Origin: Salvator merianae
Taxonomy: Eukaryota > Chordata > Lepidosauria > Squamata > Teiidae
Reading direction: 5' to 3'
NCBI GenBank assembly: GCA_003586115.2
Contig: QVOM02000112.1
Span: forward strand, 44,703,487-44,767,486
Length of the DNA: 64,000 nt
In this document: piece by piece, positions 24,956-35,550 of the stretch
Layout: the number at the start of each line of letters is the position of its first letter
Position numbering within the stretch: position 1 is the stretch's first letter
Position numbers and translations under genes: made by a program
Notes under the pieces: model-generated
Database searches by the model: none
Seen by the model: the letters and a program-made list of their open reading frames with translations, nothing else
What the model was told of the DNA's origin: nothing

Positions 24956-25240
24956 ATACAGACATATTCGAGGCCTTCCCAATGTAGTACAAAAAAAAGT
25001 ATTTTGCAAATCTATTACAGGAAATCCAGGAATGACATTGGGTTTACTGTAATAGTCCTATTTATCTGCACATCATGTTAGCTGCTCACCTACATGGAGT
25101 TAATCTACAGTTTGCTCCTTGCATCTGGAGGCTTAAACCAAGAAACATCCATGATATAATCTTTAGACCATGCATTGTCTCTTGACAACTACAGGCAGCC
25201 ATTCTAGTTACTAACAGGCTTCTAATTTCAATCACATCAT
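24138..25240. repeat. First copy of a 1,103-bp gap-flanking duplication
   Basis: Bases 24138-25240 recur at 25771-26873 at a constant offset of 1,633, with no net insertion or deletion and only around ten visible substitutions. It holds the right part of the hAT-type element, its right TSD and 277 bp of host flank beyond it. Confidence 0.9.
24227..24320. repeat. 47-bp tandem duplication inside the hAT-type element
   Basis: GGAGGGCAAGACAAGGCGTC..AAGTAGGGA at 24227-24273 is repeated at 24274-24320 with two visible substitutions (CAAGG to CGAGG, TTTTGC to TTTCGC). The same pair is present in the second copy after the gap (25860-25953). Confidence 0.85.
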
Positions 25241-25770
25241 NNNNNNNNNNNNNNNNNNNNNNNNNNNNNNNNNNNNNNNNNNNNNNNNNNNNNNNNNNNN
25301 NNNNNNNNNNNNNNNNNNNNNNNNNNNNNNNNNNNNNNNNNNNNNNNNNNNNNNNNNNNNNNNNNNNNNNNNNNNNNNNNNNNNNNNNNNNNNNNNNNNN
25401 NNNNNNNNNNNNNNNNNNNNNNNNNNNNNNNNNNNNNNNNNNNNNNNNNNNNNNNNNNNNNNNNNNNNNNNNNNNNNNNNNNNNNNNNNNNNNNNNNNNN
25501 NNNNNNNNNNNNNNNNNNNNNNNNNNNNNNNNNNNNNNNNNNNNNNNNNNNNNNNNNNNNNNNNNNNNNNNNNNNNNNNNNNNNNNNNNNNNNNNNNNNN
25601 NNNNNNNNNNNNNNNNNNNNNNNNNNNNNNNNNNNNNNNNNNNNNNNNNNNNNNNNNNNNNNNNNNNNNNNNNNNNNNNNNNNNNNNNNNNNNNNNNNNN
25701 NNNNNNNNNNNNNNNNNNNNNNNNNNNNNNNNNNNNNNNNNNNNNNNNNNNNNNNNNNNNNNNNNNNNNN
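25241..25770. other. Assembly gap (530 N)
   Basis: An unresolved run of 530 N. Any protein predicted across it is artefact. Confidence 1.
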
Positions 25771-26873
25771 CGATCGCACCGCATGAAGATGAGAAACTCA
25801 GATGGCTAGGAGTTAATAAAACGTCTTTGATGGTGGTATATAGTTCTGCTTTTTGAAACGGAGGGCAAGACAAGGCGTCATTTTGCTGCTGCTCGGAAGT
25901 AGGGAGGGAGGGCAAGACGAGGCGTCATTTCGCTGCTGCTCGGAAGTAGGGAGTTATTTCATCCTGCGGCTGCCGCCAGTCTTCTAAATTACGCGCTGAG
26001 CTGAAGGCAATTGCTTCGTGCGTCGCTGAGTAAGCCTGCCCGCCTCGTAGGCGAGGTAATAATTTCTGTGCCCCAAACGATCGGCACGGACGGCAGACAG
26101 CAACGAGTCGCGCCGAAAAGTTAAAGGGACAGAAGTTAGCGCGTGTGCGCGCACAGACATGAGCGTCGAAAAGGCATCGAAAATGACGAAAAATCAAAGC
26201 GAAAAAAATTCCTTCGCTTGCCTTGGCTTGCTTTCGATCTGCAGTGAGGAACCCCAAACGTACCTTCGTTGCTTTGAATCCTGCTACAAACCGGCCGCCG
26301 GTAAAAAGTAAGCTCCGTGCAATTTTTACTTTTAACGAAGCAACTCCTTAAATTAGCAACGTGGACGGTCAAATATAGAAGGGAGAGGGCAGGGGGATAT
26401 GCGGCGTTTGTTTTTCGCTACTTATTTCATTGATTTTGCACTTCCGGTTTTCGAAAATTTTCGAAAATTTTCGCTGCGAAAACGAAAATCGCCATTTTCG
26501 TGACTTCCGTTTTCGTGCGAAAACGAAGCTACGAAGTTTCGATGCATTGTGAAACGAACAGAGAAAATTCATTTCATGCACATCCCTAATACAGACATAT
26601 TCGAGGCCTTCCCAATGTAGTACAAAAAAAAGTATTTTGCAAATCTATTACAGGAAATCCAGGAATGACATTGGGTTTACTGTAATAGTCCTATTTATCT
26701 GCACATCATGTTAGCTGCTCACCTACATGGAGTTAATCTACAGTTTGCTCCTTGCATCTGGAGGCTTAAACCAAGAAACATCCATGATATAATCTTTAGA
26801 CCATGCATTGTCTCTTGACAACTACAGGCAGCCATTCTAGTTACTAACAGGCTTCTAATTTCAATCACATCAT
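25771..26873. repeat. Second copy of the gap-flanking duplication, with partial hAT-type element
   Basis: Same sequence as 24138-25240. The hAT-type element's right end is at 26588 (ATTTCATGCACATCCCTA, one change from the first copy) and is again followed by ATACAGAC. The element's left 312 bp would lie in the gap. Because the host flank is copied too, this is not an independent transposition. Confidence 0.9.
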
Positions 26874-26899
26874 TAATATGCACACTTTTTTCAATATTT

Positions 26900-26967
26900 T
26901 TCCTCCCTCCCTCCCTCCCTCCCTCCCTCCCCCCCTCCCCTCCTTCCTTCCTTCCTTCCTTCCTTCC
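26900..26967. repeat. Polypyrimidine (TCCC)n/(TTCC)n tract
   Basis: About 68 bases without a purine: (CCCT)n, a C run, then (CTTC)n. It starts 27 bases after the duplicated block ends. Such mirror-like tracts can form triplex DNA and often break assemblies. Confidence 0.95.
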
Positions 26968-28234
26968 ACATTTTCTAATTGCGGGGGCTAACTATCTCTG
27001 ATAAAGGTCTCTCAACATTCCCACAAGTCTCTGGCTCCTCATCTCTCAAATTAATATGTACAAGATCATATACAGCAAGGCAATTTTTTCCCATGGTTCT
27101 CTGCTCTCCATTGATCCATGCATCTTTCTGGCATCCTTTACTCATTGGCCAATCTATCTTCAAGATGTGTTCAATTCTATGACTTTCAAAGGCATTTCAA
27201 TCTTAAAACAAAAACTTGCAGTTAAGTAATGTATGGGATGTGGTATCAGCATTTTTATGTTACCTATAATGTTTCAATTGTTCTAGCTACTTGATGTACC
27301 TTTGCTTTCAGACCTTCTTGCTAAAAACTATGTTAGTTATCTTATGAAGTTATTTTTTAAGAAGAATAGTTTATATCAATGTTTTCTACTGGGCTCTAGG
27401 ATTTTGATATCTGTTGCAGCAGGAGAAGTGTTTGTTTCTCATGGGATTAAGTGCCTGCCTAGTCCTTCCACTGGCTTCTATGACTTATCTTTACAATTTA
27501 CCTTTGCAAGAAGCCAACTGCCCACCCATGTAGAACTATATGACACCTCTGGAGACTCTACTGTGCATGTGTGTTGGGTATTGTAACACACTTGAATTGA
27601 ACTAAGCAGATAACCAAGGACTGAGGCAAGTTTATGATTTTTCCGCACAGGGAGAACTAACTTCCATCTCTTTTTCTGTTCTTGTTTGCTGTTTTTGTCT
27701 ATGTTGTTCTGATCTGCACAGAAGGCACTGTGCCCTCTATATATTTTGCTTTCAGTTTCTCTTTGTCTTTTCTGTACTGTCAGCTGAAGATCTGGTAATA
27801 TTTTTCAGATGATGGTAGTACACTCTTTGAATTAACTTCCAAGTTTTGACTATGCTTCTTTGAATGTTACAGTCTAGTAACTAGTTTCCAGTTGCTGCTG
27901 CAGTTTATATGGGCATTCATTTTTTTTAAAAAAAGAAAATCCTCATTTTTATACTAGAATGTATTGTGCAAAGTAAAAGAAGCATCATGTAAAAGAAGCA
28001 CCGTATTTTCTGGATCTGCAGGAAAATGTGATAATTGCATATATACTTCCACTGCATATATACTTTCTGCAATCTCCCTATAGTCTGCATACTTTTTGTG
28101 CAAACTTTACAAACCAGAACCTGCCTGTAACAAAACTCATATCAGGAAAAAAATGCAATATTGGACTTTGTGGAATAAATTTGTGTAGTGAACTGAAAAA
28201 TGTAGTCAAGCTTTTAGTTCAGAAGTGCTCAGCT
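26968..28234. other. Non-coding stretch, nothing recognised
   Basis: A minus-strand frame at 27163-26975 has no recognisable motif. Otherwise AT-rich DNA without a supported feature. Confidence 0.45.
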
Positions 28235-28372
28235 GCAGCTTCCCAGCTGTTCTTGAACTCTCAGCATTTAGCTCTCGGAATTCCATGTCATCCCTTGCTG
28301 GTAGGGAATGCTGGGAGATGAATGCAGGTTGTAATTCAGGAACATTTGTAGGGCTGCAGTTGACTTGCTCTA
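28235..28372. repeat. 'Aactcccagcat' type dispersed reptile repeat
   Basis: TTGAACTCTCAGCATTTAGC, then CCTTGCTGGTAGGGAATGCTGGGAGATGAATGCAGG and GGAACATTTGTAGGGCTGCAGTT, resembles the common squamate inverted-repeat element with 'GGACTACAACTCCCAGCATC..GATGCTGGGAGTTGTAGTCC..AACATCTGGAGGGCC'. A second, shorter relative is at 49684-49762. Confidence 0.5.
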
Positions 28373-29386
28373 GCTCCTCCTATCCGCTTCATCTTTCACT
28401 CCAATGCATAGTGTTTAAATATCCTCACTAAGGCAGAGTTGCCACATGACATTCAATATGACTTGGAGGGGCATCAGAAATTTTTTGCATCTCCCCTGTG
28501 AGATTTCTGAACAACACTTTATGGCAAATTTGTTGAAAACATTTATGAGAGAACATTTAGCTGTCTATCAATTACTGTTATGTTATTACTATTAGAATAT
28601 CTAGACTTCTACCCAAAATGTTATTTGAGGAAGAAGTTTCAAACTGAGATACTTCTCCCATGGAAGGAAATAAGCTCTGCTCTATATTGCAAGAATGCAA
28701 TTATTTGGATGGTCCATCGCAGAGAACTGTCAGATCTTTTTTCTCAAGAAACTATTCATATTACTTAAACTAACATCCTGGAAGGAATTTCAGGCCTATT
28801 TGTGAAACAGACATTATTATCAACATGATGGCATACATAATAACAATAAAAAAGCTGAAGTTAGGGCTGTTTAAGTTATTTTAAAAGAAATATTGGAAGG
28901 CACTATATTATCACTTAGATGGATCAAAATGTAGCCTTGTCACATCATCACTAGAAACCATGCTTTTGGCTTGGGAGAATAAGCATGAAAAATCAAGCAG
29001 TAAGTAAATAGCACCTTAGTCAACTAGAAGAGAATGGTTCCTGTGCCTGTGTAATAAATATGATGAAACTATCCATCATGTTGCTACTGCTGGGGTCAAT
29101 AAATCATGCACATGGCAACATAACAACTTAATCAGATACTTTCATTGGGCTCTGAGGATCATTTCCAACACGTACTATTGGAGACAGGTTGTTATAGTTG
29201 TACAGAAATATTCATGATATGGCCCTTCTAGAATACAATTATTCATGGTAGCAACAAATTTTTGCAGGTGATATAGATGTTTTTCTCTAAATAAGTACAT
29301 CCATTGTGAGGGAAGAAATTACTCTCCCTGCCCTTGAATATCAGGCAAAGCAGGAAACATACTTCTTGCTTTAACTAATGTATGGG
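28373..29386. other. AT-rich non-coding stretch
   Basis: No features supported. Confidence 0.5.
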
Positions 29387-29588
29387 CATTTTGCACTAGG
29401 CCTGGAGACAGTTCCTGACAGATTGAGGGAATGCATTGTCCGCTCTGTGATCTGCTTGGAACAGTTCCAGAGACCTCCTGCCCATTCCTGAGGCTTACCT
29501 GTTGTAGACAGCTTAAAAGCATTCCACAAACTGTCCACGAGCTGTCCTATGCCATTAGGAACAGTACAGGAACTGTGCAAATGGGATG
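29387..29588. mobile_element. Small TIR element, about 200 bp
   Basis: The left end GGGCATTTTGCACTAGGCC is mirrored at the right by AACTGTGCAAATGGGATGC, with inner mirrored blocks AGACAGTTCC and GGAACTGT. The end pattern 'GCATTT..GCAC' is related to those of families A and B. Non-coding. Confidence 0.45.
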
Positions 29589-29739
29589 CTTCCAAGTGAA
29601 GCATCCTGACCAGGCTTGCCTCGTGTCACCCTGCCCTTGCACAGAATATGTGCTGCCCCCTTGCCCAATCACATCTGCTTAGGGCAGAGCATAATCTATA
29701 TCAAGAGGTCCTTGATCTGGATCTCTGATAGACCTGAAT

Positions 29740-30052
29740 AATCAGGTCTGCTGGTGGACCAGCAAGCCTTGATTTGGATCACAAAGGCATTGCAGAAGGC
29801 ACACTTCCCCCGCGCTACTGGGGAACCCATTTCAGTGATGCAGCAATGGATCCTGTCGAAATAGATTCCTTGTGGATTCTGAAGCTAAGAATTTTTGTTC
29901 CTAGCTTTTCAGAACCCTCAGATGTCAGTCCCAAAGTTTCAGAGCTGTTGTGGGGACTGGCCGGACAGCACTGTTGTGCAGATGGCACTGTTCCAGACCA
30001 CTGTGTGCTGTGATGCACTGATCCAGATCACGGCCTTTGAGTGCAGAAAGAC
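29740..30052. mobile_element. Family A TIR element
   Basis: Contains CCATTTCAGTGATGCAGCAA, GTTCCTAGCTTTTCAGAACC and GATCCAGATCACGGCC, and ends AGTGCAGAAAGAC, the family A right end also seen at 22118 and 50493. Flanking DNA at 29700-29740 has related ATCTGATAGACCTGA phrases. Non-coding. Confidence 0.55.
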
Positions 30053-30667
30053 TTTAAGCAAGTAGGAAGGAAAATAGCAAGAAGCACTAAGTTTTTATGG
30101 ACAAATCTGCAAAATGCATTTTCTGGTTTTCGACATATAAACTGTTCAACAACTCAGTTCTTGTGAGAGACCTTTGCCTGACACTCTGGAGAGCTGCTCC
30201 AGTAAAACCCTATGAGAAAATGTATTTTAAGTGGGCCAATAATCTGTTTTGGAAAAAAAAAAACAATTTTTGGAAACCTTGTATATCTGCATTCTGGATA
30301 CAGTTGTCGACCTTGTGATTTGACAAGTATTTGAACTATAATCTAATTGACAGAAAACATAAATGAATTCCAGGAACAGAGTAGGAAAGAATTTGGTGAA
30401 ATATTCATTATGGTCCCAAACCAGCATTGGTAGAATACAATATTACAATACAATGTGATGTGATCAAAGAACAATTGAGTATAAGCAAAGAACAACAATA
30501 ACAAAAAGAGAGGTCCAAATACTATTATCCTGTTACATAAAATTAAAATATCAGTGCAATAACATCATTTAACTCCAGATCATATCAAAGGATGATATGT
30601 ATTACAGATAGCCACACAGAAGCTATCTTCTTTTTATTTTTATCTTCTATCTATTTTTTTTTTTTTT
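30053..30667. other. AT-rich non-coding stretch
   Basis: Ends in a T run at about 30654-30667 directly before the long CR1 element. No gene supported. Confidence 0.5.
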
Positions 30668-31287
30668 GAGTGTGTTCTTTAGCGGAGGAAGGCTGCTCTC
30701 CTGAGACCAGGAACTTGGAAAAGGAATTTGGAGAAAAACTACTTGGCTCTGGTAAGTCTGTGGAGTGGATACTCTGGGTTTCGCAGAGGGTGTTGGGCAC
30801 TAGCTGAGTCTGGGGTAGCTGCTGGAGGTGGGCATTTTGTTTTCCTAAATTAGCCTGAGCACAGAGTCTGAGGGAGGAGACGCTTACTGTTGTTGGTGAC
30901 CTAGCGGTGACCTCCAGGAGCTAACAAAGGGCATTCAGTGTTGCTCAGCAAGAAGTGCTAACGAGGGGCCACTCCCTTCAGCTGATAAAAACAGCAGCAA
31001 TATATACTGTCAAACTATAAAATACTAACTTAGATTTTTGTTTCCAAAAACTATCAACTAGAAGAACTTAAGTTGTAAGGAAAAGTAAAAATAATTTAAA
31101 ACACCTAAATAATTTCAATAAATAGCCACTTTGTTTGCTAGAATTTAATAAAGTAAAATAATTATCCTAAGGTGACAATTTAATTAACTGAACGAAAAAA
31201 GGAAGATTAAATCTTAGTTAAAGAACATTGGAAGTACTCCATACTGTTTCATATCTCACAAGAGGACACCAACCAGCTTTAGATAAC

Positions 31288-32229
31288 ATGGAGAAGGAGA
31301 GAAGCTTTGTGGTTAGCTGCAAGGAGTGTAATATGATGATACTTCTACCAGAGGGGGACCCTGATTACACCTGCCTCAAATGCAAACGCTTGTCTTTGCT
31401 GGAAGAGAAAGTGCAAGAACTTGAGGAGAGAGTGGCTACTTTGAAGCTCATTAGGGAGAAGGAGAGCTTCCTGGATACAACGGAAGAAGCACTTCAAACT
31501 GATCACGGAGAAGACAACATCAGAGAACCTGTGGAAGCTGAGGATTGGAAGCATGTGACCAAAAGAAGCAGGAGGATAAGAAGAGAGTCAGCAACTATAC
31601 AGCTTGAAAACCGGTACCAGGCTCTCACGGAGAAGAATAATCAGGAAGTTCGGGAAGATTTGGTGTGCAATATGAAACCTCTTAAACCGAAAAAAAGAAG
31701 AGAAGCTGTGAAGAAGAATAGGAGAGTGGTGGTTGTGGGGGATTCCTTATTGCGGGGAACAGAGGCAGCTGTGTGCAGACCTGACATGACCTCACGAGAA
31801 GTGTGCTGCCTTCCCGGTGCACGAATCAAAGATGTAACCGAGAGGCTGCCAAGACTCTTCAGTCCTAAAGACTATTACCCGTTCCTACTAATACATGTAG
31901 GAACAAATGACACTGCAGGAAGGAACTTTGAAGCTATCTGCAGAGACTTTGAAGACCTGGGCAGGAAAGTGAAGGAACTGGGAGCGCAAGTTGTCTTCTC
32001 TTCTATCCTCCCAGTGAATGGCCATGGAACAAGAAGATGGAGCAAGATTCTACACGTAAACAACTGGCTACGTCGATGGTGCTACCAGCAAGGATTTGGA
32101 TTTCTAGACCATGGACTAAACTACTTATATGATGGACTCCTTGCAAGAGATGGGCTCCATCTTACAAAGACAGGAAAGCACATATTTGGCAGGAGACTGG
32201 CTGCGCTCATCAGGAGAGCTTTAAACTAG
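31288..32229 (+). CDS. CR1 ORF1 protein: zinc-binding motif, coiled coil, SGNH esterase
   Basis: 313 codons from the ATG at 31288 (context AACATGG, a good vertebrate start). The open frame continues 20 codons upstream without an ATG, so this start is preferred. Residues 11-32 hold C-X2-C-X14-C-X2-C, a likely zinc-binding knuckle. A leucine/glutamate-rich segment at about 35-56 looks like a coiled coil for multimerisation. A basic stretch ([14 protein letters not shown]) precedes an SGNH/GDSL hydrolase domain at about 146-313 with the Ser block VVGDSLL (Ser near 153), Gly block PGARI, Asn block HVGTND and the catalytic Asp/His in RDGLHLT. All key residues are present. An esterase domain is a known feature of CR1 ORF1; its role in retrotransposition, possibly lipid or membrane related, is unproven. 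No stop interrupts it. Confidence 0.93.
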   Translation: MEKERSFVVSCKECNMMILLPEGDPDYTCLKCKRLSLLEEKVQELEERVATLKLIREKESFLDTTEEALQTDHGEDNIREPVEAEDWKHVTKRSRRIRRESATIQLENRYQALTEKNNQEVREDLVCNMKPLKPKKRREAVKKNRRVVVVGDSLLRGTEAAVCRPDMTSREVCCLPGARIKDVTERLPRLFSPKDYYPFLLIHVGTNDTAGRNFEAICRDFEDLGRKVKELGAQVVFSSILPVNGHGTRRWSKILHVNNWLRRWCYQQGFGFLDHGLNYLYDGLLARDGLHLTKTGKHIFGRRLAALIRRALN

Positions 32230-32414
32230 GGCGAAAGGGGAAGGGAAGTAAACGTCCAGAGAAAGATAAGCAGCTAATAAATACAGATAAGGATCTTGCT
32301 ACCAGAAATGAAAGGAAGGAACAAAGACAAACAGTTTGGAAGGAAACTAGAGGAGTCAAGCCTGTAAGAGACATTGGTCGCAAACTAAAATGTTTCTATA
32401 CCAATGCGCAAAGC

Positions 32415-32942
32415 ATGGGAAACAAACAAGGAGAACTGGAAATCCTAGCACAGGAAAATAAATATGATGTCATAGGCATAACTGAAACTTGGTGGGATGA
32501 TACACATGATTGGAACACAGAGCTCGAAGGATACAACTTATTTAAAAAAAACAGGCTTAATAAAAGGGGAGGAGGTGTTGCATTGTATGTAAGGAAAGTA
32601 TATACCACCACAGAAATTAATCTTTCAGATAATGGAAGCCCTGTAGAAACCGTTTGGGTGAAAATACAAGGAGAGAGCAACACAAAGGATACTGTTGTAG
32701 GAGTTTATTATAGACCCCCTGGACAAACAGAAGATATGGATGAATTATTTATACATCAGATGGCCAAGCTCTCAGGGAAACACGACCTAGTGATTATGGG
32801 AGATTTTAACTATCCGGACATTTGTTGGGAATCTCTCTCTGGCAAAAGTCACGGGTCCAATAAATTCTTATCCTCTCTGGCAGATAACTTCATTTTCCAA
32901 AGGATGGAGGAAAAAACAAGGGGGCTGCTATCTTGGACCTAA
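32415..32942 (+). CDS. CR1 ORF2, N-terminal endonuclease part (before frameshift)
   Basis: 175 codons from the ATG at 32415. The frame is open further upstream and encodes KCFYTNAQS just before this ATG, which corresponds to the first conserved Asn block of the endonuclease, so the natural start is probably upstream. APE-type endonuclease motifs are visible: ITETWWDD (catalytic Glu), [17 protein letters not shown] and IMGDFNYPD (Asp/Asn). The enzyme nicks the target DNA to prime reverse transcription. True coding ends at the A6 run 32911-32916; the last residues to the stop at 32942 are out of frame. It continues in the next frame at 32918. Confidence 0.9.
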   Translation: MGNKQGELEILAQENKYDVIGITETWWDDTHDWNTELEGYNLFKKNRLNKRGGGVALYVRKVYTTTEINLSDNGSPVETVWVKIQGESNTKDTVVGVYYRPPGQTEDMDELFIHQMAKLSGKHDLVIMGDFNYPDICWESLSGKSHGSNKFLSSLADNFIFQRMEEKTRGLLSWT

Positions 32943-35149
32943 TCCTTACTAACAGGGAGGAAATGGTTGAGGAAGTAAGGGTGACTGGGACCCTGGGTGG
33001 CAGTGACCATGCTATCATTGAGTTTTGGATATCGAAGGGAGGAAGATCTGAGAGGACTCAGACTTCAAGGTTAGACTTCAGAGGAGCAGATTTTGATGGA
33101 CTCAGAAGGAGGGTAGGAAGGATCCATTGGCTGGATGTCTTAAAGGACAGAAATGTCCAGGAAGGATGGGAAATTTTGAGAAAGGAGATTCTAGAGGCAC
33201 AATCTTTAACAATTCCTAAAAGAAGAAAGAATGGCAAGCATCTAAAGAGACCAGGGTGGATGAACCCTGAACTTAATCACTTGCTAAAAAGAAAAAAAGA
33301 AATGTTTAAAAAATGGAAAGAGGGGGACATATCAAAAGAAGAATATAATGCAATCTGCAGGAACTGCAGGATAAGTGTCAGAAAGGCTAAAGCTAAAAAT
33401 GAATTGAGGATTGCAAGAGAGGCCAAAAACAATAAAAAAGGGTTTGGGGGGTATGTCAGAAGCAAAAGAAAAGACAAAGAAGCTATAGGACCTTTACAGG
33501 ATGAGAAGGGTGATTTGGTCAAAAATGACATTCAGAAGGCAGAACTTCTGAACTCCTATTTTGCATCTGTTTTCTCTCAGAAAGGAAATGAAACATCAGT
33601 TGGCCTTCACTGTGCTGTTGAGGGAATAAGAGAATCAAGGCTCTGTATGGACAAGGAGAAAGTGAGGGAACACTTAGCAAACTTAAATGTATTCAAGTCT
33701 CCAGGTCCAGATGAATTACATCCTAGGGTGCTGAAGGAATTATCTGATATAATTGCTGAACCACTCTCTGTGATATTTGAGAACTCATGGAAAACAGGAG
33801 AAGTCCCAGAAGATTGGAGAAGGGCGAATGTTGTACCTATCTTTAAAAAAGGAAAGAAGGCTGACCCAGGCAACTACAGGCCTGTGAGCCTGACTTCAAT
33901 ACCAGGCAAGATCCTTGAACAAATCCTTAAACAGCATATATGGGAACACTTGGATGGGAATGCAGTAATTAACCAGAGCCAACATGGATTTGTAACAAGC
34001 AAGTCATGCCAGACTAATCTCATTTCCTTTTATGACAAAATTACTGGATGGATCGATCAAGGAAAGGCTGTGGACATAGTATATCTTGACTTTAGCAAAG
34101 CATTTGACAAGGTGTCTCATACTATACTTATTGAAAAAATGATCAAATATGGGATTGACAGGCCAACTGTTAGGTGGATTCATAACTGGCTTAGTGATCG
34201 TACTCAAAGAGTGGTCATAAATGGCTTCACATCCGATTGGAAGACTGTCTCGAGTGGGGTACCGCAAGGCTCCGTCTTGGGTCCATTGCTGTTCAACATT
34301 TTTATAAACGATCTGGATGAAGGTGTCGAGGGGACGCTGATCAAATTTGCAGATGACACAAAGCTAGGGGGGGTTGCTAACACTAGGGAGGAGAAGGAGA
34401 GGATTCAAAAGGATTTGGACAAGCTTGAACAGTGGGCAGAAACTAACAGAATGACATTTAACAGGGAGAAATGCAAAGTTTTACATCTAGGTAAGAAAAA
34501 TGACAATATCCAATACAGAATGGGAGAAATCTCGCTGAGCAGCAGCACATGTGAAAAGGATCTGGGTGTACTAGTAGATCATAGGTTAAACATGAGTCAA
34601 CAGTGTGACGCAGCTGCAAAAAAGGCAAACACCATCCTAGGCTGTATCAAGAGGAGTATAGAGTCTAGATCACGAGACGTAATTGTCCCACTTTACTCTT
34701 CCTTGGTCAGACCTCATCTGGAGTATTGTGTCCAGTTCTGGGCGCCCCAGTTTAAAAGGGACATTGACAAACTGGAACAAGTTCAGAGAAGGGCGACCAA
34801 AATGGTGAGCGGTCTGCAAACCATGTCCTACGAGGAACGGTTAAAGGACCTAGGAATGTATAGCCTGCAGAAGAGAAGACTGAGAGGAGATATGATAGCT
34901 GTTTTCAAATATCTCAAGGGCTGTCACAGTGCAGAAGGATTGGCCCTATTCTCAGTTGCACAAGAAGGAAGGACTAGAAACAATGGGATGAAACTTCAAG
35001 GGAGTAGATACAGGCTAGATATTAGGAAAAATTTTCTGACCGTAAGGGCAATCAGTCACTGGAACAGGTTACCACAGGAGGTGGTGGACTCTCCTTCACT
35101 GGAGATCTTCAAGGAAAGGCTGGACAGATATCTGTCTAGGATGGTGTAG
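32918..35149 (+). CDS. CR1 ORF2, endonuclease C-terminus and reverse transcriptase (after frameshift)
   Basis: About 743 codons, open to the TAG at 35147-35149. It begins with the end of the endonuclease ([10 protein letters not shown] and [10 protein letters not shown], the SDH motif). The reverse transcriptase follows: [24 protein letters not shown] (first catalytic Asp), [19 protein letters not shown] and IKFADDTKL (the FADD catalytic pair). The C-terminal thumb region has [15 protein letters not shown] and [10 protein letters not shown], and the end has [14 protein letters not shown]. Every catalytic motif I can check is present and there is no internal stop. Joined across the single frameshift, ORF2 would be about 910 residues or somewhat more, normal for CR1. 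Confidence 0.93.
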   Translation, partial: KGAAILDLILTNREEMVEEVRVTGTLGGSDHAIIEFWISKGGRSERTQTSRLDFRGADFDGLRRRVGRIHWLDVLKDRNVQEGWEILRKEILEAQSLTIPKRRKNGKHLKRPGWMNPELNHLLKRKKEMFKKWKEGDISKEEYNAICRNCRISVRKAKAKNELRIAREAKNNKKGFGGYVRSKRKDKEAIGPLQDEKGDLVKNDIQKAELLNSYFASVFSQKGNETSVGLHCAVEGIRESRLCMDKEKVREHLANLNVFKSPGPDELHPRVLKELSDIIAEPLSVIFENSWKTGEVPEDWRRANVVPIFKKGKKADPGNYRPVSLTSIPGKILEQILKQHIWEHLDGNAVINQSQHGFVTSKSCQTNLISFYDKITGWIDQGKAVDIVYLDFSKAFDKVSHTILIEKMIKYGIDRPTVRWIHNWLSDRTQRVVINGFTSDWKTVSSGVPQGSVLGPLLFNIFINDLDEGVEGTLIKFADDTKLGGVANTREEKERIQKDLDKLEQWAETNRMTFNREKCKVLHLGKKNDNIQYRMGEISLSSSTCEKDLGVLVDHRLNMSQQCDAAAKKANTILGCIKRSIESRSRDVIVPLYSSLVRPHLEYCVQFWAPQFKRDIDKLEQVQRRATKMVSGLQTMSYEERLKDLGMYSLQKRRLRGDMIAVFKYLKGCHSAEGLALFSVAQEGRTRNNGMKLQGSRYRLDIRKNFLTVRAISHWNRLPQEVVDSPSLEIFKERLDRYLSRMV

Positions 35150-35205
35150 TGAATCCTGCATTGAGCAGGGGGTTGGACTCGATGACCCTGGAGGTCCCTT
35201 CCAAC

Positions 35206-35242
35206 TCTATGATTCTATGATTCTATGATTCTATGATTCTAT
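35206..35242 (+). repeat. CR1 3' octamer tail (ATTCTATG)n
   Basis: Four to five direct copies of the octamer end the element. CR1 lacks a poly-A tail and uses these octamers, which the reverse transcriptase is thought to recognise. Confidence 0.95.
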
Positions 35243-35550
35243 AAGCTAGCCATTTTTCAAGTGATCCTAGGACCACTGTTGGAAAAGAACAACTATAAAG
35301 ATAATTAGTACATCTTGGGAATCTATTTAACACTGGTAGCATAAAAATATCTCAGCCCATTGTAGAAGGAACAGTAAATCAGAACACATTCTGGGCTGTG
35401 TCTCCACTTAACATGTAAAGCATCGTCTAAACCCTTGCCAAACAAAATGGAAACTTACACTGCAGAAGAAGTTGAGAAGTATAGAACTTACACTAGAGAC
35501 CTTGCTGGTTAGGATACAAGGGAGCTAGAAACACTGTTAAGCAAGGATTG

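Larger units (their letters stand above)
30668..35242 (+). mobile_element. Near-full-length CR1 non-LTR retrotransposon (LINE)
   Basis: The element has, in order, a GC-richer 5' UTR (about 30668-31287), ORF1, a short intergenic part, ORF2 (endonuclease and reverse transcriptase), a short 3' UTR with GGTTGGACTCGATGACC and GGTCCCTTCCAACTCTATG, and a tail of ATTCTATG octamers. That order and the octamer tail are diagnostic for CR1. Its 5' start is approximate because CR1 insertions rarely leave clear target duplications. It would replicate by target-primed reverse transcription. ORF1 is intact; ORF2 has one frameshift. It is much better preserved than the other CR1-like pieces in the window and is probably the youngest LINE here. 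Confidence 0.95.

Noticed and set aside
25086..25915. Long minus-strand frames of about 180-232 codons
   Set aside because: They cross 530 N and consist mainly of unknown residues.
24503..26372. Two nearly identical 78-codon frames (MTVHVANLRSCFVKSK...)
   Set aside because: Both are inside the duplicated non-autonomous hAT-type element; no transposase motif, and the repetition is due to the assembly duplication.
31228..31287. Upstream extension of CR1 ORF1
   Set aside because: The frame is open there but begins with TTG; the ATG at 31288 has a good context and starts the conserved part.
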